Shown here in pieces: positions 1 to 9,674 of a stretch of DNA of 64,000 nt. The stretch lies in NCBI RefSeq assembly GCF_009389715.1, contig NC_052392.1:38311410-38375409 (forward strand). Reading direction: 5' to 3'. A program made the translations under genes and the position numbers. This stretch comes from Phoenix dactylifera. Taxonomy: Eukaryota; Streptophyta; Magnoliopsida; Arecales; Arecaceae. A model generated the notes under the pieces. The model was not told the origin of the DNA and did no database searches. It saw only the letters and a program-made list of their open reading frames with translations. Numbering within the stretch: the stretch's first letter is position 1; every line of letters starts with the position of its first letter.

Positions 1-510
1 TTATTGTGTCTTAGTCTCAATTATCAGCTCACCAGAAATTTGGGATTCATTTTCCACCTTAGAATCAAATGGGGAAGCTGGAAAACAAATTGATGTTGGC
101 CAAGCTTTAGCGCCTATATTATGTGTAGTAGAAGAGATAGCTGATGAATTAGACCTATGAGTTTATTAAAAAAACAAATATTATTTGATAAGAGACATGC
201 ATGCATGCTAAAATCAATACAAAGTTGTAGTAATTATTTATTGATGCCCATGAAAGATAATATAACAAGAAAAAAGGGTGAAAAAATAGTGCAAGAAATA
301 ATGAGAACCTCTTGTCAACCATTCCTATGATGGCTATTGGTGATTATTTGGTTAACAGGTTTGATTTTGGAGTCAAGATCAAGCCAGCACTTTATGAAGA
401 ATCAAATGAATCCATGTGGACATTTGCCTTAAAGGGGATAGTAGACTCAAGCTACCGTAGGTAATCCTCGTAATTCAGCCATTTAGATGTATTGGAAAGA
501 TCACCTTTAA

Positions 511-711
511 AATTTACAGTGAGACGGTTTCAGTTGACACCATTTCCTGCACATTTTGAAGCTTGTGAAGGATGAATGAGACTCTCCGCAGCACAGTTTC
601 CATGCAAACAAAATTTACAGTGAGCACTTTCAATTCACACCATTTCTTACACATTTTGAAGTTTGTAAAGGATGAGTAAGAATCTCCACAACACAGTTTC
701 CATGCAAACAA
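511..711. repeat. Diverged tandem duplication, unit about 100 bp
   Basis: Two adjacent copies start at 511 and 612, each beginning with aatttacagtgag and ending with cacagtttccatgcaaaca. They differ at roughly 15 percent of positions, so the duplication is old. A 65-codon open frame on the minus strand across it is a by-product of the duplication and is not a gene. Confidence 0.85.
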
Positions 712-1112
712 TGTACCCCCGACCTGTCAAAAGAGCACTAGTCAATACAAAGTATTATTGCAGGCAACAATGCTCGAAAAACCCATAAACAAAATCCCTA
801 TGTCCAGCTTATTTCTTCCCCCTCTAACCATCAACAGAATCACACCTATCCATCAAAGCATCTCAAGTTCTTCAACTTTCACCTTGTATGCTGACATGGC
901 ATCACATTACTGAAGCATTTAGGTCAAGAAAAAGGAGCCTAGTCTCACTTGATGCTATCTCTTTCTCTGATTTGAGTTTAGATCAGAAAAAAGGAAAATG
1001 GCCTTTTGAGGAAATATCTTTCTTACTTAATTTGTAGTAAAGTTTAGAAATATTCTATGTGGAGTCACCAAATATGTGTCTAATTTCACAGTAACCTTCC
1101 ACAATTTTTAAA

Positions 1113-1872
1113 ATTTTATTAAAATAAGTGCACGAAGAGTAGCCCCCATGGAGAAACCAAAGCCATCCGAACTGCCTTCCACATGCATGACACATGCCCA
1201 ATACTATCATGGTAATCCCAGCCTCTCACATGCATGGGGCATGCCAACATCTAGTCTCTCTTTAACCAAATAGACAACCACATATAAGAACGTAATAAAT
1301 GGTTGCTTCCATAATTTCTGAATATAAACAATAGATCATCATGTGATCATGGCTGCTTTTGAAGTTTCTGGATAAGCATATGCTTACACTGTAGAACGAC
1401 TAAATAACATAATGGTATCACAAGAAGCAAAATTATAATATCCAATGACCATAAAATAGCCAAAACAATAACCGTCATGCATTGACAAAACTATTTTATT
1501 AAAATAAGGGCATGAAGAGTAGCCCCCATGGAGAAATCAAAGCCATCCGAACTGCCTTCCACATGCATGACACATGCCCAATACTATCATGGTAATCCAT
1601 GCCTCTCACATACATGGGGCATGCCAATATCTAGTCTCTCGTTAACCAAATAGACAACAACATATAACAACGTAATAAATGGTTGCTTCCATAATTTCTG
1701 AATATAAACAATAGATCGTCATGTGATCATGGCTGCTTTTGAAGTTTCTGGATAGGCATATGCTTACACTGTAGAATGATTAAATAACATAATGGTATCA
1801 CAAAAAGCAAAATTATAATATCCAATGACCATAAAATAGCCAAAACAATAACTGCCACGCATTGACAAAACT
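1113..1872. repeat. 380-bp tandem duplication in a prohibitin intron
   Basis: The segment from 1113 to 1492 is repeated immediately at 1493-1872 with a period of exactly 380 bp. Matching landmarks include agtagcccccatggag near 1139 and 1519, and the shared run attgacaaaactatttt at 1481 and 1861. Only about 15-20 substitutions separate the copies (about 95 percent identity), with no obvious indels, so the event is fairly recent. No coding potential is seen. Confidence 0.92.
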
Positions 1873-2071
1873 ATTTTGGGGCCAAATGACCTAATTGATG
1901 ATTCCTGAGCCTAGGATTGTCAAGTTGTTCCTGTAACACATTCCATGAATAGAAATAGAAACTAACAGCTGATGTTTGTCTAATTACATGTTGTCCGCAT
2001 AAGGATAAATTTAATATGTATATTTTACATATTCTTGCCATAAAAGTATATTAATAAGTAAAAACACAAAC

Positions 2072-5000
2072 CATTTGAAGATCACGACTCCCAGAAGTAC
2101 TCTCCACAAGATGGGGGCGAGCACGAACATCATATATGATAGGTCTTTCAAACCAAGGGATCATCAAATGCGTTCCCTCAGGATAAACCTGCAAACAAGT
2201 TACATGTAGATAGGTTATGAAGGAAATAGCTTTCCATACTGATAAGTAAAATACATATACATAAAAATGGTTCAGAATAAATACAGAAGGAAAGTGCACT
2301 CCAAATTCCTTTCTTATTGATAAATCTGAAAACCATTCAACTTATATATATGGCAAACAGTTGTCCAAAAGATATATATAACCTAAAAAGGAAGACCTAC
2401 CATCTCCCTAAAATTTATGCAATAATCCCCAACCTCAACTGTCAGTTTGCTTCTCCCCCTTCATACCATAATCCCAAATCCTGCATTAAGGATTTTAATG
2501 TCACATGCTAACCCAAATGGCAGTAGTTTATTTTTAAACTTCAGTCCACTTTTTCAATTATTCAAAAACAGCCGAGTTTAATTAGTTCTCCTCACTACCT
2601 CCTCTTACTCAAATCCCCATGTGCAGAAAACATTTAGGGTAGTACTGCATGTAAACGTCAGAAGAAGATTGAGGAATTGAAGAATGGATCGGTGGTCATA
2701 AAAACTAAACAGGATAAAATTTTAAGAAAGGAAAAGAGACAGGTTTATTTTGCTCTATTTTCTGGGAACCATGATGCCGAAAGGCCCCAAAATACTCATC
2801 AAACAAACAGAAAGAAATGATCGCCTTAGACAACGCCTGCGGAAGCCATTAGGACTGTAACTAGTATCTATTTGCATGATGAATGCAACTCTATTGATAA
2901 TGTTTCTCTATCGGTCCTCATCCCAAGTGCTATCCAGAACTCTCTTTTTCAGTTTTTCTAGGGTGCTAATACTCTGCCACTTAGCCAAAATATGACATGG
3001 AATGACAATCAGCTCTTCAAACAAATTTAGCTGGACTTGCATCATTGTCAAATGCAGACACTTGACACAAGATATGAAGTGTCTTGTTAAAATATAAGCT
3101 ATTACACATTATTTCTGTTGGCACTCATTCATAGTACCATACGTAAAAAAACAATGATCCCTGGCACTTGACACTTTTAACAAAATAACCAAACCTTTCA
3201 TAATAAAATATACCATAGACTGCTTGCCTTCACATGATGTGAGATAGATAATTTTAGGTGTGCCCTTCAAGCTCAAACTAGAAAACAAGAAAATAAAAAG
3301 AGTGGGACTATGGATAGTTTACAAGAAAATTTTCTCCAACCAAGAACAGCTTCAGCAGCCTCTGTCATTACCCTTGTTGAAGGAGGCATTATCCAACCAC
3401 CATAAGAGATGTTTCCATGTCCACATTCAAAAAATTCTGAAAATAAAAGTTAGAATACCAAAATGACAGCTTCTAACTGAAACAGCTAGGCCAGACTTCC
3501 TTCCTAAAGGTCATTCCATAGAACTTTAATGCGGGAATATTGATAGCCAAACATCATTCACAAACAAATACAAGTAAAGCTTTCTTTACTTCTAGAAACA
3601 TTTTTAACAAAAAAAGAGGTGCTTGAAAATAACTTGGCCAATTTACAAAGCAAAGACCGAGTACCAAACATCATGAGAAATGTCACATTTCACACAGATC
3701 CATGCATCAGTATAACTTGAAGAAGGGAGGTCAGATAATAGTACCAACTCTCCAATCCACTCGTAGTTCACCACCCTTGTTTTAGTACCCTGTTCACAAA
3801 TTTCTTTGAGATACAAATCCACACACTTTAGGATATGGAGATATAAATTGTGCTTGCTCCCATTTCAGACCAATAACTGACATTCCGTCTGCATAAACCT
3901 AGAGTCAGCGACCATGATGCTATATACCTCATTTTGCCTCAAAGGAGTTCATAATTCATATTGGTAAAATATACACTATTCAGGAAAGAATGGGGGGGAA
4001 CTACTTCACCTCCTATAAAAAAGATGTCCATCCAACATCTCAACATTGTAAATCTTTTTTCCTTTAATAATATTTGTTTAATTTCCCACTTTTAAACATT
4101 ACCATAAGTATCATCTTCATAGGTCTAATCACATTTTTCAACTAAATGACCATAAAATTGTTAAATTTCAAGCAAAACTTTACCCCATATAAATGTAACT
4201 GTAGATTCTTATAATACATCGGATTCTTGGAATCTAGAAGATTCGGAATATGCCAATTCATCACTTACATATTCATTATGGATCAGTTTGATTCTTGATG
4301 CTTTTATTCTTTTAGAAACATAATAAAAATCCACATCATTAATTTTAAATATATATTCATCAGAGACATCTACACTAATATCATCCAAACTTTTCGCAAA
4401 TTTATGGGTTCCCCCAATGTTAAAGAAAACAAGATTGGCTCTTGATTTAGCACTTCCAAGAAGGTCCATATGGTTAGACATATAAAAACTAGGCAACAGC
4501 CGCTTCTTCACAACAATCCAATTTCATAAGCAAGGGCCAATTAGACCATGTAACTCTGAGTGGTCTATTGATATTTGTAATTAATGCAAACATAACTTGC
4601 ATCATATTTTGTAGCTCCCCGGAATTAGTGTAGGTTAAAATACCCATTTGATTCCTAAACAGTCAAAGGACATACAAATGGCAATTTAGAATAGGGAACC
4701 CAATCTATTGCCCGCGCTCTGCATAGTATAACATGGTGATGGTTCCCTAGGCCTTGAAACAAAGAGGTCTTCGAGTTAATAAACTACCAAATTTAGTAAT
4801 TGATGGAGCAAAAGTACATTCAGTACATACTTTCACCGGAACCCTAAAACTCGCAACATGAATCCAAAATATTTTCTGGGTAAAAAGCCAGGCATGAAAT
4901 GTAACTCACTTCAAAAAGAAAATCCAACAACAACAGCTCCATTGCGCCGTCAGTTTATGCAATGCACATTTAATGAAACAAACATACAAAAAGAAACGGG

Positions 5001-5369
5001 AAATAAAAGCATTTTAAAGAACGAAAAACATAAAAGAGGAAACAATAGATATAACCTGCGCGAACTTCTTCGAGAATTGAAAAGTCATAAACTATAAAAA
5101 GAATCCAAACATATGTGGAAAAACTAGTAACCATGAAAGCTTAGTAAGTTAGACTGAAAAAGAGAGAGATCATTTCCTTTTTAGTCAAATTTCCAAACCT
5201 TTTCCTTGATGCCTTGGATGCGGTTGAAGACGATAGCCCGGTGGCCACCATCGACATTGTAGAGACTATTGAGAGCGCCGTAGACGGCGGCGCCGCCGAG
5301 GAGCGCCACCTTCACCAGCGTCCCCGCCCCCGAGCCGGGACTCGGCACCTTGACGTTCTTGAAGTTCAT
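2072..5369 (-). CDS. Prohibitin, type II (PHB2-like), mitochondrial; first two coding exons, gene partial
   Basis: Prohibitins form ring-shaped heteromeric complexes in the mitochondrial inner membrane that scaffold and stabilise inner-membrane proteins. Exon 1 is 5369-5199 (57 codons). It starts at the ATG of MNFKNVKVP, the usual plant N-terminus, and contains a hydrophobic membrane anchor ([15 protein letters not shown]) followed by [24 protein letters not shown] donor at 5198 and an AG acceptor at 2190-2189 join it in phase 0 to exon 2 (2188-2072, 39 codons), which encodes [16 protein letters not shown] and continues to SGSRDLQM, the start of the SPFH/prohibitin domain. Plant prohibitins are about 280 residues, so roughly two thirds, including the C-terminal coiled coil, should lie to the left of the window. 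The 3.0-kb intron between the exons holds no recognised gene. An in-frame GTG two codons upstream was not used as the start. Confidence 0.93.
2189..5198 (-). other. Intron 1 of the prohibitin gene
   Basis: This is a 3,010-bp AT-rich intron between the two prohibitin exons, with GT and AG ends on the minus strand. It contains a 100-codon open frame at 4209-4511 (minus) that lacks an ATG at its start and resembles no family I know. I found no transposon termini or other structure in the intron. Confidence 0.8.
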
Positions 5370-5640
5370 CTCCACCTCTCTCTCTCTCTCCCCCCCTCCT
5401 CTTCTCCTCCAAAGAAACCCTAAAACCCTAGCGAGAAGCGCAAAACAACACCACAGACCAAAATGGAGGTTGAAATCTTTCGTGAGAGGAGAAAGATGGG
5501 GGAGAAGAGGGATTCTTACCGGGCGGTGAGGCGATGGCGCGGCGGAGGGCTTTGGGCCTCCCTGGAGTCGTCTTCTAACCTAGGGTTTTATGAGGGTTTA
5601 AAGGAAGCCGGCAGCTCGCTCGCTCGCTCTGTGACATTTT
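5370..5640 (-). promoter_or_regulatory. Prohibitin 5' leader with a likely leader intron
   Basis: Upstream of the prohibitin ATG the minus strand reads as a CT/GA-rich leader containing the AAACCCTA-type motif common in plant housekeeping and translation-related promoters. A good donor (gtaagaatcc, starting at 5519) and an acceptor (tctcgctag, ending at 5428) would define a 92-bp leader intron. The GC-rich patch at 5520-5575 would then be the first non-coding exon. No clear TATA box was identified. The plus-strand open frame at 5463-5735 is antisense to this leader and has no support as a gene. Confidence 0.5.
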
Positions 5641-5899
5641 CTTATTGCTTATTTTTTATTAAATGGCGATTGCCTGTCTTGGGGAGGAAGGAGAGATGGG
5701 ATGTGATGACTCGTGGCCGTCTGATTCAACGATAGTTGAAAGCATGTTTGATTGGACGGTCATGATGCGCTAGTACATGAAATATTTAAGAGCTAGTCAC
5801 AGATAAAAAAGACCTCACCTCCAAGATATGGTGTTACCATACTGTGAGAGGACTCAATATTAGGGGTGGCAGATCGCCCAAGGCCATGGTATCGTCGGA
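5641..5899. other. Intergenic region, nothing recognised
   Basis: This is probable promoter and flank of the prohibitin gene. A short stretch around 5863-5880 (attaggggtggcaga) resembles the end of a common plant repeat that begins taggggtggca, but no matching second end was found. Confidence 0.4.
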
Positions 5900-6625
5900 G
5901 CCCCTCACCAATCGATGGAGGCGTTATTGGATGATCTAAAGGATGGTCAGAGCAATGATCAGGTGATTACTCCTTGCTACATCATCTATCATATCTCGTC
6001 CTCAAGGAATGCACAAATCTTTGTGCCCCTCAGTACACTCGGCCGTGAGAAGACCCAGAGCAATCACAATACAAAACACGATTTAATACCTGCAGCACAC
6101 GATCGAAAATACCTCATAATACAAACCTGGAGAATTTTTGTGCTCTTTGATAACTTTTATGAGAGTGCATGGGAGTAGAGGAAAACTGGATTTGCTACAA
6201 TGCGCCTTCTATAGTAACCAGAAATTCTCATCTTTTGGCTTTCTCAAGATCAACTTTGATAATAGTATGCAGAATTTGCAATTCGAAACCAAGGATCGAT
6301 ATTGGCAGATGCAGAAAAATACCACCTATATGTATCACAGTAGCCCTTGTAGAGTTGAGAGGAGCGTGAGAGAACTTGGTCTTTACAGTTATTATTCTCA
6401 AGAACCTAACGTAATCCTAAAAAGTGACTCCAAGATGGTAGTCAGTCAGTTGGCTCTTAGAGCAGCAGACATGCAAAAGATGTTTATATCATTCTAGGGA
6501 ATATGAGAAGGATGATAATCACCCTACAATTCTTCGTGGCCATTCATATTTACAGGAAAGTGAATAGTATAGCAAACTTGGTAGCTTCCTATATTGCCAG
6601 ACATTGAGACTCAGTTTTTTGGAAT
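5900..6625 (+). mobile_element. LINE 3' remnant with RNase H region (broken)
   Basis: Translations in several frames match, in order, segments of the LINE at 9680-12189. YIIYHISSSRNAQIF (about 5980) corresponds to CLAYQIWLARNARLF. FLKINFDNS (about 6242) corresponds to FLKVNFDGS, the first RNase H Asp motif. ILKSDSKMVVSQL (about 6415) corresponds to the third catalytic Asp motif. IYRKVNSIANLVASYIARH (about 6548) corresponds to IYREGNGAADWVAAFVACH, with the final catalytic Asp position changed. The frame changes several times and there are stops, so the copy is dead. No poly(A) tail or target duplication was identified. Confidence 0.75.
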
Positions 6626-6635
6626 GTAACTGTGA

Positions 6636-6769
6636 GGATCTGTGTGGGCGTGTATTTAGTCTTACATCGGTTATTCGCTAGGTAAATCTTAGGTACTTAT
6701 ATAGAATCAAGGAACTCAAATAATATCTTTTGGCTAACCTTTTTGAGTGAAATTCTGAATTGTTACAGT
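6636..6769 (+). repeat. Dispersed repeat with acatcgg motif, copy 1
   Basis: The sequence from ctgtgtgggcgtgtatttagt through gaattctgaattgttacag-like sequence is shared, in reverse orientation, with 54701-54830. Shared landmarks are a GTGTATTTAGT/ACATCGG block, acttatatagaatc, and ttttgagtgaaattctgaattgttac. The copy starts about 10 bp after the end of the LINE RNase H remnant. It could be that element's 3' tail or an independent repeat. Confidence 0.7.
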
Positions 6770-6862
6770 GACTTAGAGCATGCTTGCGTAGAGGGAGACT
6801 TGTTGTATGCAAATGCTGGGGGGCTATATTCATTCCAAAGTGGTGTAATCGAACCATCCCCA

Positions 6863-6864
6863 CC

Positions 6865-6896
<32 letters not shown>
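6863..6896. repeat. Poly(C) tract followed directly by poly(A)
   Basis: About 23 C residues are followed by 11 A residues. A very similar C-then-A junction occurs at 35142-35177. The open frames called through it (poly-Pro or poly-Gly) are not genes. Confidence 0.95.
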
Positions 6897-6900
<4 letters not shown>

Positions 6901-7017
6901 GGAAGAAGAATAAAAGTTATAGATCACCATTCAACTTACTGGAAGATGTGGAGGTCGGTGATTGGCAAAGTGTAGAAGGGACCCGATGACGATGAGCATG
7001 CAGATAGGGGTTGTATC

Positions 7018-7195
7018 TTTTGCACAAAAGAAGGTTTCACTTTCCTTTGCATGAATCCACTATTGGATCATGCAGTGGTCCCTTCAAGATCCATGCAAAT
7101 GGATGAATAAAGAATGAGAGTGCTTTGAGGTCTATGCAAGGTACGATCCAATAGTCGATGTTGCGAAAGAAGACCAATCATTCTTTTGTGTGAAA
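7018..7195. repeat. Foldback (MITE-like) element
   Basis: The left arm (7018-7068), containing gcacaaaagaagg and ccactattggatc, is complementary to the right arm (7145-7195), containing gatccaatagtcg and attcttttgtgtg. Many paired positions extend over about 50 bp, with a central spacer of about 76 bp. The left arm and spacer are also similar to 52700-52860, so this is a dispersed family. The family is unassigned and no target duplication was resolved. Confidence 0.7.
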
Positions 7196-7199
7196 AATA

Positions 7200-8169
7200 C
7201 AATCCGAACCCTAGCACGATCAATCCCATTATGTTTGGCACCAATCCCTCGCTGCCATGTTCCTAGGTGATCTGGGCTATGATCACTAGTGGTGATCGGT
7301 AGCAATTTCTACCATGTATGGCTAAGAATACAGTGTATATAACACAAACTAACTATCTTTACTAATCATATGAGCACTTATTGTTCTTTATAAATCTTAT
7401 AGTCTAACATGCAAACTTTGTCATTATCCTAAAACAAATAGGACCATAACAGTCTTGGGCAATATAAATAAAGATTTAGCGCAATGGCATCTGCAACACT
7501 AGATACATGTCATGTGGACCATGAAGTCAGCCCTAGCATGCGTTTCAATTTTCAAGCAACTTTTTCCCATTTACTTACTGAATGATCAGGTCATTTGGGA
7601 TCAATCCTACCTTATATATATGTGTGTGTGTGTATAATACATATACTTCAGATAGAGTCACACAATCCAAAAGTTTACTATTAAAAAGAAGCCTCATTAT
7701 TTCTCAATAAAATCTCACTAAACTTACCATAGCTATAAATCAAGTTTCATCCTAAGTAACAAGGTTTTGCGGAGTCATTGCTTCTCACTACCCCTTATTG
7801 ATATATAATTTACACTTGTGAAGTATATAGAGATAATAAAATGACAACTATTGCTTTATAGTTTATTCAATCTCATTAAGACATTGTGCCGATTCACGCC
7901 GTATCTCCATGAGACAATTATAGATACTCCATTCCCTATACCGCTTCGAGTATTTGTTCCTAAGATTTTTGGTTCTTTAGTGCATACAAAAAATACTTAC
8001 ACTCCTTCCTCTCTTCCTTCCTTCTTCCCTCTCTCCTAGCTTTTGGCGCCCGAATAGATTAGACCTCTAGAGTCATCCTCTCCAACGGTCGGCCAGCACT
8101 ATTTAGCAGCCGGATCCAATCTCCCTTCCCCCCTCCATCTCCCCTTTCCTCTCTTTCTCCTTCTCTTAA
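7200..8169. other. AT-rich intergenic region, nothing recognised
   Basis: This is repeat-like, non-coding sequence. A short (TG)n run lies near 7620. The 62-codon frame at 7851-8039 has no recognisable features. No genes were identified. Confidence 0.4.
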
Positions 8170-8862
8170 ACTTCATCAATCTATATAGAATGGGCAAATT
8201 CATTAGATTTAACTCCAAAAACATTTGGTCCAACAGTATCAAATCCAACAGCATCGGCTCCACTTCCTAATTCCTCAGCTTCACTAGTGTGCTTTTGCCT
8301 TATAGCTTTCTACTTATTCCTAGCTTCCAAATATTCTTCATCATCTATCACAAGCTCATCATCACTCAAATTGTCCTCGGTTTTACTTGGCTCAATTGGC
8401 ATATAATCAGGATCATCATGTTCATCATTATTAGACATAGACTAAATATTATATAAAAGACCATCAATAGCATGCCTATCACTAACCACAAGTGTTGCAA
8501 CCTAACTATTTGCATTATTTTCATCCAAAGTTTCACAAACCACAGCCTCAGCATCAGCCATCACCTCTAACTTCTCTAACGCCCTCACCTATATTCATGT
8601 TTGGAACTCTGTACCATATTTTTGACACCTCATAATATCCTAACTTCTTGACCATGTCTACCAACTCGAAGTATGAAATATAATCTAGATCACAATTGTC
8701 CCAACTTCCTAGGTATATCAATTCCAGATGCTTTTGTAAAGCACCCCTATGATGCATCTGCTTGTTTAACCTATCTCTCATTCTATACGCATGATAAAAC
8801 CATATTGTTAGCAAACAATACAATATAAAATTCATTAACTTAATCATCATGTCACTTTGCAT
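8170..8862 (-). mobile_element. MULE (Mutator-like) transposase N-terminal remnant
   Basis: The minus-strand frame from 8862 contains HHRGALQKHLELIYLG, then DYISYFELVDMVKKLGY, then KIWYRVPNMNIGEGVREV. This is the pattern of the PB1-like N-terminal domain found in plant MuDR-type transposases: HxGG near the start, then FEI-DMVK-LGY, then a KIWYRVP motif. The frame stops at 8554, just after the domain. A related acidic stretch (EAEELGSGADAVGF, near 8270-8230) follows in another frame. No catalytic DDE region or zinc knuckle was found, so this is a broken N-terminal piece of a DNA transposon. Terminal repeats were not located. Confidence 0.65.
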
Positions 8863-9670
8863 TATTTTAATTATTTTAATTATAATTATTCAACTTTTCT
8901 AAATAGCATGACTAACCCATGTTATGCAATGCATGTAACAATGCAAATTTTTAACTCAAGCTCAATAAACAACACTTCGTTAATTAAACAACCTAATAAG
9001 CTCTACTTGGTTGTCACCCTAATGCAACACAAAACTATAATTATTTAAACAAACAAATAATCGATGAAATATAATAAAAATCTCACATCCCCGTGCTTTT
9101 CTTCAAATTGTTCGATAAGAGACTACTGAGAGAGAAGGGAATCACTGCTTTATTGCTGAGGTGGCAGTTTCCGCGGCCATATCAAAGCTCTCAAAGTACT
9201 CCAACTTGCAATTTCCCAATTACAAACTCTAAACTCGTCCCTAACCTTTAAGAAGGAGAAAAGAAAGGCATCCATTGCAATTTCTCAAATACAAGCCCTA
9301 ATCTTACCCTCACCCCTAGTCTTCTTGATCCCTAATTTCCTAAATCTTTCTCTCTGCAATAGTTTCAGTCTCCCTCTTTCCTACCCTATGATTATGAACC
9401 AAAGAATTTGATATTTTCAACATATATTTGAATACATTTCCACGTCATTTCTATGGGGAAACATTAATGGAAAAATTGGACATTTTATAAAGTATTTATA
9501 TTCAATTGTAAAAATTAGAATGATATGCTAAAATTTTAAATAAAAACATCTAAGTGCAGTTGTTTTTTTGAATAATTAAGCTAAAATTTAAACATGTATC
9601 TGACCATTTAATTAAACAGATAATCCACCTGATTTGCAATATTTTGAATTAAGTCAAGCGGGTTAAACAC
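8863..9670. other. AT-rich intergenic region, nothing recognised
   Basis: No coding sequence or clear element was recognised. The part nearest 9060-9360 may be the 5' region of the MULE remnant. The stretch ends abruptly where the GC-rich LINE begins. Confidence 0.4.
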
Positions 9671-9674
9671 GCCC

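Larger units (their letters stand above)
1..2071. other. Probable intron 2 of the prohibitin gene (left part)
   Basis: The exon at 2072-2188 (minus strand) ends with a GT donor just left of position 2072. The next expected prohibitin coding segment, beginning with the equivalent of VKIGLRVLTRP, was not found anywhere in 1-2071 on the minus strand. The stretch is therefore read as intron that continues beyond the window. It is AT-rich and contains two tandem duplications, listed separately. I saw no other coding sequence. Confidence 0.6.

Noticed and set aside
4209-4511. 100-codon minus-strand frame in prohibitin intron 1
   Set aside because: It has no ATG at the start, no known family and AT-rich composition; probably chance or an unrecognised old repeat.
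5463-5735. 90-codon plus-strand frame opposite the prohibitin leader
   Set aside because: It is antisense to a GC/GA-rich promoter and leader and has no recognisable motif.
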